Shown piece after piece: positions 28,960 through 38,833 of a stretch of 64,000 bases of DNA (its first letter is position 1; each line of letters starts with the position of its first letter). Source of the stretch: Nodularia sp. NIES-3585 (GTDB lineage Bacteria > Cyanobacteriota > Cyanobacteriia > Cyanobacteriales > Nostocaceae); NCBI RefSeq assembly GCF_002218065.1, contig NZ_BDUB01000001.1, positions 693,567 to 757,566 of the forward strand, written 5' to 3'. The notes under the pieces are model-generated. The model searched no databases and had not been told where the DNA came from. It was given only the letters and a program-made list of their open reading frames with translations. The position numbers and the translations under genes were made by a program.

Positions 28960-29022
28960 AATTACTTTTTTCTAAATTAGAGAGATATCTACCTACAAGT
29001 CACTCCCGAAGTTTTTAATATC

Positions 29023-29113
29023 TATAGCAACCGCCAAAGAGGTTAAGACATAAACGGATAATCAAACTTAGACACCAAAAGGGTTTTAACCCACTCCCTA
29101 CTCCCCAGCTATA
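29023..29113 (-). mobile_element. 91-bp MITE-like element, copy 1
   Basis: Near-identical, in inverse orientation, to 45820-45910. Ends are TATAGC and GCTATA, consistent with a short terminal repeat TAGC flanked by a TA target duplication as made by IS630/mariner-type transposases. It lies in the 397-bp gap between devB and the 107-residue gene. That gap also holds an 11-bp inverted repeat, ATGAATAATGA (29184-29194) and TCATTATTCAT (29239-29249). Confidence 0.7.
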
Positions 29114-29356
29114 CTTGATGTGCAAATGTCTACGACAACCCCTGTGGAGTTGCCGTAACAGCTTTTACAGATTTTCTCTGCTGATGAATAATGAGGATAA
29201 AATTATCAAAGAAGTATTGATAAATCCGCTACAGCGAGTCATTATTCATGAGTTTTTACGCCCACGCAGGATATAATTTGAACAGAATGCTTAATCATTA
29301 TTGAGGTTTAGATTCATCACAACTAATGACTAATGAATACTTAGCAATATGTATTC

Positions 29357-29680
29357 TTACTTACTTAACACTACCTCTTTTTGATTTTTCACAATTGCTA
29401 AATATTCCCGCCGTGTTCCATCTATCCGGTAATGGTCACAAATTTGGCAGAGCTTCAAAATATCCAATCGGCTGAATAGTTTTTGATGCTCAATGCTGTT
29501 ATCCGTTCTCCACCGCCAAAAAGTTGTCCGATCAATGCGGCGATTACTCTCAGGCCATCTTCGTCGGGATAAGAAATCTACTATTTCTTGTTCATAAAAC
29601 GAGTAGCCTTTGGGCAATTTTAGCAGTTCTTCTCTTAACTCAGTTAGCGGTATGAGTGGATCTAACTCAGATAGTCTCAT
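29357..29680 (-). CDS. Small putative DNA-binding protein, 107 residues
   Basis: A basic, helical protein without signal or membrane segment. The stretch YSFYEQEIVDFLSRRRWPES followed by RIDRTTFWRWRTD looks like a helix-turn-helix with a basic recognition helix, and LKLCQICDHYRIDGTRREYL follows. An AAGGGA ribosome site lies about 10 bp before the ATG. I cannot assign it to a named family. It sits alone between the exporter genes and the lipid-synthesis cluster, which makes a local regulatory role attractive but unproven. Confidence 0.55.
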   Translation of the reverse strand: MRLSELDPLIPLTELREELLKLPKGYSFYEQEIVDFLSRRRWPESNRRIDRTTFWRWRTDNSIEHQKLFSRLDILKLCQICDHYRIDGTRREYLAIVKNQKEVVLSK

Positions 29681-30677
29681 GCCAGCAATCCCTTATAGTT
29701 TCGTGTCAGTCTAATTATGTAGAATGCTTGATGCAGCACGGTTTAATTATATGCAAGTGTCTTGTCATCCTGAGTGAATTGTCATAAATAGAGGAAACAG
29801 ATAATCAAGCAAGTTTATGTCTCTGTATTTCTCTATTCATAAAATTCACAGTTTCTAATTACATTTTCTATGACTTAGAATAAACATCATGATACTCAAT
29901 TGCAACCCATACGCAACATATTTAATCATGAAAAATCGGCAAAATGGCAGAGAATATTTCTATAAATAAGTTATGCAAAATAACTAGTAGGCTAAATTTT
30001 ATTTACTGAAATAGTCAATAGGCAATTAATTAGTAATTTACATTTTATGTCCAGTATAAAAATATTAGTAAATAAATTTACATCTCACCACAAAAAAATC
30101 ATTATTATTTAGCTAAACTTGTTTAAGTATATAAGATTGACAGCAAGTTTTAGGTAAATAAATTTGTGCTTTAGAGATACAGGAATGTTCCATATGGCAG
30201 ATGTAAGTCCAATAAATTCAAACTGCTGTATAGGGTGTGCGATCGCCATCTTAATACTCCTGACTATAGGGAACACCAACAAGTAAATTACCCCAAAATT
30301 GTAGGATGGGTATAGCCTACGCTAAAGCACAGCGTAACCCACCATTATCCTTCTCTTTAAGGTGGGTTACGGACTACCGTCTTAACCCACCCTACTGACA
30401 AGCCTAAAATAGAATCAATCTTTAGATAGATGGAAAAAATAGTGAAACAAATCATGTGAGCAATACTTATTTTTTTGCGACTTAGATATGCCACAACATA
30501 CAAAAGTTAAAATAAAATAAGCAACTAAAAAAATTGATTAAAACAAAGACGAAATACCACATATGCAATTCGTATGCAATTTTTATATATATATTTTAAC
30601 TGTATGACATAATAAGAAGTCAGACTGTAAATAACTATTAATTGAATAGTTATTGCCCTCCACAGAGCATAGATAAA
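29681..30677. other. AT-rich intergenic region with one small ORF and a dispersed repeat
   Basis: About 1 kb without a long ORF, strongly AT-rich. It holds a possible 30-residue ORF (30194-30286) and a dispersed GTGGGTTACG/TAACCCACC-type inverted repeat at about 30301-30404. A direct repeat TATGCAATT lies at about 30562-30581, followed by AT-rich promoter-like DNA (TATGACATAATAAG near 30602) just before the next gene. Confidence 0.5.
30194..30286 (+). CDS. Possible 30-residue membrane peptide
   Basis: Reads MADVSPINSNCCIGCAIAIL then ILLTIGNTNK and a TAA stop: a short polar head with three Cys (CCxxC) followed by a hydrophobic helix of about 13 residues. AGGA lies 9 bp before the ATG. No family recognised. 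Such a short ORF could occur by chance, so confidence is low. Confidence 0.3.
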   Translation: MADVSPINSNCCIGCAIAILILLTIGNTNK

Positions 30678-30959
30678 ATGAGATTACAGCGATTCATGCT
30701 CTCATTACCAAGTTTTGATAATCACAGGCTAATTTTTCATGCAGCTCGCCAGACTCTTCGGAAAGCGGAGATGGCACGCTTGGCGGTTCATGAATGGCTC
30801 AATCAGCATGATTTTGAGCTAGAAGAGTGGAAAAATAAAACCGCTTCTGAGCTTGGTATTAGTATTAGTGAGCTAGAGCAAAAATTATTAGCTGCTACTC
30901 AGAAACAGGTAATGAAGAGGAAAAAAGATGATCATGCTAACTCAGAAACCAATTCTTGA
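30678..30959 (+). CDS. Hypothetical protein upstream of the lipid cluster
   Basis: 93 residues from the ATG at 30678; a TTG at 30642 would extend it by 12 but gives a poor N-terminus. It is helical with a basic C-terminal tail (KQVMKRKKDDHANSET) and a central KTASELGISISELEQKLLAA that resembles a helix-turn-helix-like or rpn-like motif. No family is recognised. Same strand as the PKS gene that starts 554 bp downstream. Confidence 0.5.
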   Translation: MRLQRFMLSLPSFDNHRLIFHAARQTLRKAEMARLAVHEWLNQHDFELEEWKNKTASELGISISELEQKLLAATQKQVMKRKKDDHANSETNS

Positions 30960-31513
30960 TCCAGTTAGTGGTGTCAATACAAAACTATGTAACGAATCAC
31001 AATTGATCTGCCCACATTTACAAATTCATCAGGTTTTTATCTAGGTCAAAGATATTGAGTTGCATATAAGTTGCGATCAAGAATCAACCAGTCTAATATA
31101 ACGATAATTGGCAAACTAATAGGATTATATACATTAGAAACAGGTTCGATATCAAACTATCCTACCTGAAGTTGTTAAATAACTTCTATTGCAACTTTCT
31201 ATATATCTGTAATTTATTTGCCAAGAGCAATTCTTGACCCTCCGAATTTTAGATTTTAAATTTTGGATTTGGGATTATTTTTGGTACAAGTCGCACTCCT
31301 GGTGGGTGGAACAAATCTAAAATACTCGCTGCGCTGCGTACGCTTCGCTAACGTCAATCCAAAATCCCCAAGCTGCATCCCTTTATGGGTGCAGTCAATC
31401 TAAAATCTAAAATCCAAAATCTAAAATTGTTTGACTCAATACATTATTGCTGATTCTCTGATTGACAGAGGAACCAATCTCAAAATATATACATTTCATG
31501 TCAAATTGAAGTC
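30960..31513. other. Intergenic region upstream of the PKS gene
   Basis: No ORF. The distal half is AT-rich. The proximal half (31245-31429) is a dispersed element whose ends, AATTTTAGATTTT on the left and AAAATCTAAAATT on the right, are inverted copies; its core holds CGCTGCGCTGCGTACGCTTCGC-type repeats. Only about 84 bp remain between this element and the PKS start, so the promoter lies in or near it. Confidence 0.55.
31245..31429. repeat. 185-bp element with AT-rich inverted terminal repeats
   Basis: The left end (31245-31272) and right end (31397-31429) are made of ATTTTAGATTTT/TTTGGATTT blocks and their complements, giving a foldable MITE-like unit directly upstream of the PKS gene. Confidence 0.55.
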
Positions 31514-34500
31514 ATGGCTGCTTCTAAAATCGAAGCTGAATTAGAACAATTGCAAGATCAGATCAGCAATTGTGAAAAATCTCTGCTGAAGCTAATACAG
31601 GGGAAAAAAATTATGGTGACAAATGTACCGCTAAATACTAGCGAAATAAATAGACAATTGCGACATACACAGATTGCTATCGTTGGTATGGCTTCTATAT
31701 TTCCGCAAGCTAAAAATTTACAAGAATATTGGGAAAATATTATTCATAAAGTTGATTGTATTACGGATGTTCCGCCTTCGCGTTGGAGCATAGATGATTA
31801 TTATGATGCTAACCCCAAAACACCTGACAAAACCTACTGTAAACGAGGTGGATTTATCCCAGAAGTGGATTTCAATCCGATGGAATTTGGTTTACCACCT
31901 AATTTATTAGAAGTTACAGATATTTCCCAGTTGTTAGGTTTGCTAGTTGCCAAATCCGCCATAGAAGATGCTGGTTATGGTGAAACTCGGCAATTTAATC
32001 GTGAACGCACTGGTGTAGTATTGGGTGTGGCTATAGGTAGACAATTAGCTATGCCACTCGGTGCAAGATTGCAATATCCCGTTTGGGAAAAAGTTCTCAA
32101 AAGCAGTGGCTTATCTGATCAAGATACGCAAAGCATAGTTGAGAAAATCAAAAGCGCATATGTGCAGTGGAATGAGAACGCTTTCCCAGGGATGTTAGCT
32201 AATGTCATTACCGGACGAATTGCCAACCGCCTAGATTTGGGGGGAATGAACTGTGTAGTTGATGCTGCCTGTGCCAGTTCTTTGGGTGCGCTGAAAATCG
32301 CCATTAGTGAGCTTGTTGAGCATCGGTCTGACATGATGTTAACTGGTGGAGTTGACACAGATAACTCCATCATGGCTTATATGTGTTTCAGCAAAACCCC
32401 GGCTGTTTCTCCCAGTGAGAATGTCAAACCATTCGATGCTGACTCCGATGGGATGATGCTGGGTGAAGGTGTGGGAATGTTGGTTCTGAAACGCTTGGAA
32501 GATGCCGAGCGAGACAATGACCGCATCTATGCAGTTATTAAAGGTATTGGCAGTTCTAGCGATGGTCGCTATAAAAGCATTTATGCACCTCGTCCAGAAG
32601 GTCAAATCAAAGCCATATATCGTGCTTATGAAGATGCAAACTGTTCGCCTGCGAGTGTCGGTTTAATTGAAGCACACGGCACTGGCACTTTAGCTGGAGA
32701 TCCCACGGAGTTTTCGTCTATTAAAGCAGTTTTTAGCGAAAATAACCCCAAACAACAACATATTGCTCTGGGAAGTGTCAAATCACAGATTGGACATACA
32801 AAAGCGGCTGCGGGTGCGGCAAGTCTGATTAAAACTGCCTTGGCTCTACATCATAAAGTATTGCCACCCACAATTAACATTACTCAACCCCACCCTAAAC
32901 TAAATATTGAAAGTTCTCCGTTTTATTTAAATACCGAAACCAGACCTTGGATTACTACAAATGACCAACCTAGACGAGCTGGAGTCAGTGCTTTTGGCTT
33001 TGGTGGGACTAACTATCATGTGGTTTTGGAAGAATACAATAGGGAACATAACCAACCTTATCGCCTACATAATAGTTTCCAGTCGGTACTAATATCAGCT
33101 AAAACACCCGCAGAGTTGTTATCGCGCTGTGAACAAATCCAACATCAGCTACAATCTGATGCGGGAGAACGGGATTATGCAGAACTAATTGGGGTTGGTA
33201 AGGCTTTAGAAATACCAATCGCAGATGCCAGAGTGGGGTTTGTGGCTAATTCTCTGACTCAAGCCGGGGATTTGTTACAAAAAACCATTGACTTGCTGAA
33301 AAACAAGCTAGAAGCAGAATCTTGGGAGCATCCCCAAGGAATTTACTATCGTAAATCTGGCATCAGCGCAGACAAGAAAGTAGTGGCTCTATTTTCCGGT
33401 CAAGGCTCACAATACTTAGAAATGGGTCGGGAACTGGTAATTAACTTTCCTTGCCTACGGCAGGCTTATGCAGAGATGGATAGGCTGTTGTGCCAAGACG
33501 GTTTACAGCCTGTTTCCGAAGTGGTTTTCCCGAATCCTGTATTTAATCCAGAGCAAAAAGCAGAGCAAATGGCAGCTTTGCAACGGACAGAATACGCACA
33601 GCCAGCAATTGGGGCTTTTAGTGCGGGTCTGTACAAGATTCTCCAACAAGCTGGATTTAAACCAGATATGGTTGCTGGACATAGTTTTGGAGAGCTTACC
33701 GCTTTATGGGTTGCGGGGGTTTTGAGTGAGGAGGATTATTACTTCTTGGTCAAAGCTAGGGGTGAAGCTATGGCTACACCTAAAGACTCTGAGTTTGATC
33801 ATGGAACCATGTTGGCGGTGAAAGGGGATGTGACTCAGGTTAAAAAACTGATCGAAAATTTCCCTCTGGTGAATATTGCTAATTTGAATTCCCATCAACA
33901 GATGGTGCTAGCCGGGACAAAGGCTGAAATTGCCAAAGTTGAAGAGATGCTGACTGCTGAAGGGTTCCATACGGTATTGCTCAAAGTTTCCGCAGCTTTT
34001 CATACATCTCTAGTGGCTTATGCTCTCAAACCTTTTGCCCAGGCTATTGAAAAGGTGAGTTTGCAGCCGCCACAAATCCCGGTTTATACCAATTTTACTG
34101 GGACTCCTTACCCCAATCAGCAAAAAGTTATTCAAAATATTCTCAAAGAACATCTGGGAAGTCAGGTGTTGTTTCAAGAGGAAATTGACAACATTTATGC
34201 TGAAGGCGGCTATTGCTTTGTGGAATTTGGGCCGCGAAATACGCTCACCAATTTAGTTAAGGAGATTCTGGGCGAGCGCTCCCATATAGCTGTAGCATTA
34301 AATACTAATCCTCAAAAAGATAGCGATCGCACTCTCCGAGAAGCTGTTGTACAATTGCGTGTCGCTGGTTTACCTCTGCTCAACCTAGACCCCTATGAAC
34401 AGTCGCGCCCAATTCCAGCAGATGCTCAAACTAAACTCTTGAATGTTCGCTTAAATAGTACCAATTATGTCTCGGACAAAACCAAGCAGTTGTTTGAAAA

Positions 34501-37500
34501 GGCTTTACAAAATGGGCATCAACTAAAATTGCCTGTTAGCAATGGTCATCACCCAGCAACACCAAACTTTTTCACTTCCGAAAGCTTGCGGGACGAAGCC
34601 ATACCTACGGAGAACATAGCAGTCAATGGTGAGGCTAAATTACCTACAGAAAAGGTAGCAGTCAATGGTCGAACTAAATCTATGAAAAACGGGAAATCGG
34701 AACAACAAAATATCAAGTTTACACCAACCAATTCTGAAACATCTGTGGATTACCAGAGAGCCATAGATAACTTAGAATACACCCTGATTGAATTCAACCG
34801 CCATCAACGTCACATTTTGCAGGTTCATGAACAGTCTTTGAAGCATCAGACAGAATATACCAAAACCTTCTTCGGGCTGATGCAACAACAGCATATTTTG
34901 TGGGGAAATGGTAAATTCGTTGAGCAACAACCGCAAACCCAGCAACTTGCTATCTCCAGTACAGAGCGCAGCATTATGCGGTTCCACGAGCATCAAGCTG
35001 ACAGCCTCCGCATTCATGAGCAGTATCTGAACTATCAGCAAGAATATACTAATAACTTTTTCCAATTAGTTCAGCAACATCAACTGCCAACTTGTGACGA
35101 TACTATACAACACGGTTTGATTCCGTCGCTCAAATATCAAGATAGTTCTACTATTCCTGCTTACCCAGAATATCAGCCAGTTTCACTAGCCACAGCCGAT
35201 ACAGTGGCTACTCAACCTCAGCCAGTTCCAATTAACGGTAATGGTAACGGCACACATCATCAACCAACAGAAGTTCTAGATATTGTTACGCCCCAAAAGA
35301 ATCAAACTGCAACTGCAACCATAGTAGCTGCACCACCAGTAGTAATAGAGATTGATACAGCTACCCTGAGCCAAACCCTGCTAACCATTGTCAGTGATAA
35401 GACAGGCTACCCCAGCGAAATGTTAGAAATGTCGATGGACATTGAAGCTGATTTGGGGATTGATTCCATCAAACGTGTGGAGATTTTAGGCGCATTATTA
35501 GAAATATACCCCGATTTACCCCAACCGAATCCAGAGGAACTGGCACAGCTACGTACCCTAGCTGAAATAGCTGAGTATATCAGGACTTTAGCACCAGAAA
35601 ACTCAGTCACACCTGCTGCAACTAGCAATGAAGTATTAGAAGCAGAAACTCCCGAAGCAGAAACCGTAACATCTCTCTCACCTTCCCCAATTCCAGATAA
35701 TCTCAGCCAAATACTGCTCACCATTGTGAGTGATAAAACAGGCTATCCCAGCGAAATGTTAGAGATGTCGATGGATATTGAAGCTGATTTGGGGATTGAT
35801 TCCATCAAACGTGTGGAGATTCTGGGAGCATTGTTAGAGTTATATCCTGATTTACCCCAGCCAAACCCTGAAGAAGTGGCTCCACTGCGTACTCTGCAAG
35901 AAATACTTGATTACATAGAACAGACAGCGGAAGAAGCAGGGGCGCAGGGGGAAGAAGCAGGGGCGCAGGGAGCAGGGAGCAGGGGGGAAAGAGTAGAAGA
36001 GGCAGGGGCGCAGGGGGAAGGAGCAGGGAGCAGGGGGGAAAGGGTAGAGAGTAATTTCTCTTCTCATAGCCAGTCCCTAATTCGCCGCAGTCCGGTTAAA
36101 CTGAAATTTCTTCCTGAACCTGATTTTTTAGATTTCACCTTACCTGCACAGCATATTGCTTTGCTCACCGATGATGGTTCCCTGACTACGACAAAGTTAG
36201 CTGAGGCTTTAAGCAAGCGGGGCTGGAAAACTGTGGTTTTAAGTTTTCCTCAAACTCTGATTGGTAAACAATCGCCTTTACCTGACAGCATCAATCGCGT
36301 AGTTCTGTCAGATTTGAGCGAGGAGCATTTACAACAACAATTAGCGGCGATCGCTTCGGAATATGGTAAAGTTGCCGCATTCATTCATCTCAATCCCTCA
36401 AATCTGCAAAATACCAGTCATCAGGTCTGCTATCCGGAAACCGAAAAATCTATCCTGCGTCACGTTTTTCTCACCGCTAAATACCTCAAAGAATCGTTAA
36501 ATCAAGCAGCGGAGTCAGGACGCAGTTGTTTCTTGACTGTGGCGCGTCTGGATGGCGAGTTCGGACTAGGACAAAAAACTAACTTTGGCGCAATTAGTAG
36601 CGGATTATTCGGACTTACCAAAACTGTTAACCAGGAATGGTCACCTGTATTTTGCCGAGCCTTAGACATCAGTCCTGATTTAGATGCTCAAACTTCGGTA
36701 GAGCATATCCTGGCTGAACTTCACGACTATAATCGATTGGTTGTAGAAGTGGGATATACGGCACAAGGACGCACAACGTTAATCTGTGAACCAGAATCAG
36801 ATGATATTTTTGAGTCTGCAATTCCTGATCCCCAATCCCAAGTATTTCTCGTCAGTGGGGGTGCAAAGGGGATAACAGCTAAATGTGTGATCGAATTAGC
36901 ACAACGTTATCAATGCAGATTTATTCTCCTGGGTCGTTCTGCTGCTGAACCGGAACCTGTATGGGCGGAAGGTTACCTCGGCGAAGCGGAATTGAAAAAG
37001 CGGATTATGGAGGATTTCGTCGCTAAAGCAGATAAACCTACACCTGCAATGGTGCAGAAAAAGTTTCAAACTATTGCATCCAGGCGGGAAATAGCCGCTA
37101 CCTTACAAGCCATTGAGCAAGCGGGTGGACAAGCAGAATACTTGAGTGTGGATGTTACTGATGCGATCGCCCTTTCTGAGCAAGTGGCTGGTGCGGTTGA
37201 GCGTTTGGGTGCAGTTACAGGCATTATTCATGGAGCCGGGAATCTGGCTGATAAGCGGATTGAGAAGAAAACAATCCAAGATTTTGAAACGGTTTACGCG
37301 GCGAAGGTCAAAGGTTTAGAAAACCTGCTGCGGTGTATACCAGATGGTGAATTGCAATATTTAGTGTTGTTTTCCTCTGTGGTCGGCTTTTATGGCAATG
37401 TGGGACAATCAGATTATGCGATCGCTAATGAAATTCTCAACAAATCAGCCCATCTCTTCAAACGCAACCATCCTAATTGTCATGTAGTCGCAATTAATTG

Positions 37501-38527
37501 GGGTCCTTGGGATAGTGGAATGGTATCTCCAGAATTAAAAAAAGCTTTTGCTGAACGAAATATCGCAACAATTCCCCAGGAAATTGGAGCGCAGACGTTA
37601 GTTTCCCAACTGGGACAAAAACATCACCAAACCACACAAGTAGTAATTGGTAGTCCGCTTATCTACACTCCAGAAGCATTAAGCCCAGAGTTAAAAAGCT
37701 TTCGTATCCAGAGGCAATTAACATTAGCAGCAAACCCATTTTTATCTGACCATGTGATTGCAGGTAAACCAGTTCTTCCGGCTACCTGTGCCGTTGCCTG
37801 GATTGCTAATACCGGTGAACAACTCTATCCCGGTTACAAATTTTTTAGTTGCCAAAACTTCAAAGTTTTGAAAGGAATTATCTTTGATGGTGATCAAGCC
37901 AATGAATACATTTTAGATTTAGGAGAAACTTCTAAATCTGCTCACAATCAAATCGAATTTCAGGCTAAAATATGGAGTAACAATTCTGGAAAAATTCGTT
38001 ACCATTTCAGTGCTAATATCACATTGCGGCAACAAATTCCAGTAGCTCCCACCTATGAGTTATTTAACCCCGAAAGAACAAACCCCGATATCAGCACATC
38101 ATTTTATCAAAACGGGGCATCAAGTTTATTTCATGGTTCGGCTTTCCAGGGAGTACAAAGTGTTTTAAATCTGAGCCAGGAGATCATAACTATAGGTTGC
38201 CTATTGCCTAACTTAGACCCAACAAAACAAGGGCAGTTTCCAGTCCAAACATTCAACCCTTATATTGTTGATGTTCAGATTCATTCACTGTGGATTTGGG
38301 CGCAATATTTTCACCAAGTAGGTTGTTTACCTTCAGAAATCCATAATTTTGAGCAGTTTGCAAACCTGCCATTTGGTGAAAAAATGTATATCTCTTGCCA
38401 AGTTAAATCCAAGACGGAATCGGCAGTGGTTGCTGATGTAATCACACACGATTTCAACGGAAGAATATATTCCCGGATGATGGGTGCTAAAGGCATTATT
38501 TTACCTCGAAACTTAGGAACAGTTTAA
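31514..38527 (+). CDS. Iterative PKS, PfaA/HglE-like: KS-AT-ACP-ACP-KR-DH
   Basis: 2337 residues. KS, about 53-480: Cys253 in DAACASS, EAHGTGTLAGDPTEF, KSQIGHTKAAAG, all intact. AT, about 620-940: FSGQGSQY and GHSFGE with Ser724. Two His/Gln-rich helical repeats at about 1078-1215 (LQVHEQSLKHQTEYTKTFF, LRIHEQYLNYQQEYTNNFF). Two near-identical carrier domains with LGIDSIKRVEIL, phosphopantetheine sites Ser1318 and Ser1430. A low-complexity EEAGAQG stretch at about 1473-1512. KR (VSGGAKGITAK near 1778). A C-terminal double-hotdog PS-DH (SDHVIAGKPVLPAT, HGSAFQGV). The tandem DSIKRVEIL carriers and domain order are those of PUFA synthase PfaA and heterocyst glycolipid HglE. It should build a reduced long acyl chain iteratively. 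No thioesterase. Confidence 0.92.
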   Translation: MAASKIEAELEQLQDQISNCEKSLLKLIQGKKIMVTNVPLNTSEINRQLRHTQIAIVGMASIFPQAKNLQEYWENIIHKVDCITDVPPSRWSIDDYYDANPKTPDKTYCKRGGFIPEVDFNPMEFGLPPNLLEVTDISQLLGLLVAKSAIEDAGYGETRQFNRERTGVVLGVAIGRQLAMPLGARLQYPVWEKVLKSSGLSDQDTQSIVEKIKSAYVQWNENAFPGMLANVITGRIANRLDLGGMNCVVDAACASSLGALKIAISELVEHRSDMMLTGGVDTDNSIMAYMCFSKTPAVSPSENVKPFDADSDGMMLGEGVGMLVLKRLEDAERDNDRIYAVIKGIGSSSDGRYKSIYAPRPEGQIKAIYRAYEDANCSPASVGLIEAHGTGTLAGDPTEFSSIKAVFSENNPKQQHIALGSVKSQIGHTKAAAGAASLIKTALALHHKVLPPTINITQPHPKLNIESSPFYLNTETRPWITTNDQPRRAGVSAFGFGGTNYHVVLEEYNREHNQPYRLHNSFQSVLISAKTPAELLSRCEQIQHQLQSDAGERDYAELIGVGKALEIPIADARVGFVANSLTQAGDLLQKTIDLLKNKLEAESWEHPQGIYYRKSGISADKKVVALFSGQGSQYLEMGRELVINFPCLRQAYAEMDRLLCQDGLQPVSEVVFPNPVFNPEQKAEQMAALQRTEYAQPAIGAFSAGLYKILQQAGFKPDMVAGHSFGELTALWVAGVLSEEDYYFLVKARGEAMATPKDSEFDHGTMLAVKGDVTQVKKLIENFPLVNIANLNSHQQMVLAGTKAEIAKVEEMLTAEGFHTVLLKVSAAFHTSLVAYALKPFAQAIEKVSLQPPQIPVYTNFTGTPYPNQQKVIQNILKEHLGSQVLFQEEIDNIYAEGGYCFVEFGPRNTLTNLVKEILGERSHIAVALNTNPQKDSDRTLREAVVQLRVAGLPLLNLDPYEQSRPIPADAQTKLLNVRLNSTNYVSDKTKQLFEKALQNGHQLKLPVSNGHHPATPNFFTSESLRDEAIPTENIAVNGEAKLPTEKVAVNGRTKSMKNGKSEQQNIKFTPTNSETSVDYQRAIDNLEYTLIEFNRHQRHILQVHEQSLKHQTEYTKTFFGLMQQQHILWGNGKFVEQQPQTQQLAISSTERSIMRFHEHQADSLRIHEQYLNYQQEYTNNFFQLVQQHQLPTCDDTIQHGLIPSLKYQDSSTIPAYPEYQPVSLATADTVATQPQPVPINGNGNGTHHQPTEVLDIVTPQKNQTATATIVAAPPVVIEIDTATLSQTLLTIVSDKTGYPSEMLEMSMDIEADLGIDSIKRVEILGALLEIYPDLPQPNPEELAQLRTLAEIAEYIRTLAPENSVTPAATSNEVLEAETPEAETVTSLSPSPIPDNLSQILLTIVSDKTGYPSEMLEMSMDIEADLGIDSIKRVEILGALLELYPDLPQPNPEEVAPLRTLQEILDYIEQTAEEAGAQGEEAGAQGAGSRGERVEEAGAQGEGAGSRGERVESNFSSHSQSLIRRSPVKLKFLPEPDFLDFTLPAQHIALLTDDGSLTTTKLAEALSKRGWKTVVLSFPQTLIGKQSPLPDSINRVVLSDLSEEHLQQQLAAIASEYGKVAAFIHLNPSNLQNTSHQVCYPETEKSILRHVFLTAKYLKESLNQAAESGRSCFLTVARLDGEFGLGQKTNFGAISSGLFGLTKTVNQEWSPVFCRALDISPDLDAQTSVEHILAELHDYNRLVVEVGYTAQGRTTLICEPESDDIFESAIPDPQSQVFLVSGGAKGITAKCVIELAQRYQCRFILLGRSAAEPEPVWAEGYLGEAELKKRIMEDFVAKADKPTPAMVQKKFQTIASRREIAATLQAIEQAGGQAEYLSVDVTDAIALSEQVAGAVERLGAVTGIIHGAGNLADKRIEKKTIQDFETVYAAKVKGLENLLRCIPDGELQYLVLFSSVVGFYGNVGQSDYAIANEILNKSAHLFKRNHPNCHVVAINWGPWDSGMVSPELKKAFAERNIATIPQEIGAQTLVSQLGQKHHQTTQVVIGSPLIYTPEALSPELKSFRIQRQLTLAANPFLSDHVIAGKPVLPATCAVAWIANTGEQLYPGYKFFSCQNFKVLKGIIFDGDQANEYILDLGETSKSAHNQIEFQAKIWSNNSGKIRYHFSANITLRQQIPVAPTYELFNPERTNPDISTSFYQNGASSLFHGSAFQGVQSVLNLSQEIITIGCLLPNLDPTKQGQFPVQTFNPYIVDVQIHSLWIWAQYFHQVGCLPSEIHNFEQFANLPFGEKMYISCQVKSKTESAVVADVITHDFNGRIYSRMMGAKGIILPRNLGTV
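35931..36052. repeat. In-frame GC-rich tandem repeat inside the PKS gene
   Basis: Repeated GAAGCAGGGGCGCAGGGGGA-type units encode EEAGAQG...GSRGER between the second carrier domain and the KR. The same kind of sequence (GCAGGGGTGCAGGGGGCAGG) occurs as non-coding DNA after dedA at about 62090-62123, so an intergenic repeat type appears to have become coding linker. Confidence 0.8.
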
Positions 38528-38595
38528 TACTAATTATCTTTGATAGCTTGCGGGGCGTTCGATAGAACAAACCGCATATCGCTAAAGCGTTTACG

Positions 38596-38701
38596 TATAG
38601 CATTTCCTAGTCTAATAAAGTACAAAACCATCCGCGTTTATCTGCGTCCATCTGCGTTTAATTATTACTGCTTGTACCTCACTTGAATGGGAATTGCTAT
38701 A
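38596..38701 (+). mobile_element. 106-bp MITE-like element, copy 1
   Basis: Ends TATAGCATTTCC and GGAATTGCTATA form a terminal inverted repeat with one mismatch; the outer TA pairs look like a target duplication. A near-identical inverse copy is at 52857-52962. It occupies a third of the 303-bp gap between the PfaA-like and PfaB-like genes; the rest holds fragments of other dispersed repeats. Confidence 0.8.
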
Positions 38702-38833
38702 ACCGTAGGCTTTACGCGCAGCCTATGCCCCCACACAAAGACAGGAAAAGAAACAGGGAAATAAATTCAGTGCATTTCTTAATTAGAAAATATTACAACT
38801 GCCGTTTTACATTACAGTTTTAGGAGTTGGGTG

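Noticed and set aside
31625-31638. GTA-N8-TAC sequence resembling an NtcA site
   Set aside because: It lies inside the PKS coding region about 110 bp after the start with no aligned -10 element, so it is not convincing as a promoter site.
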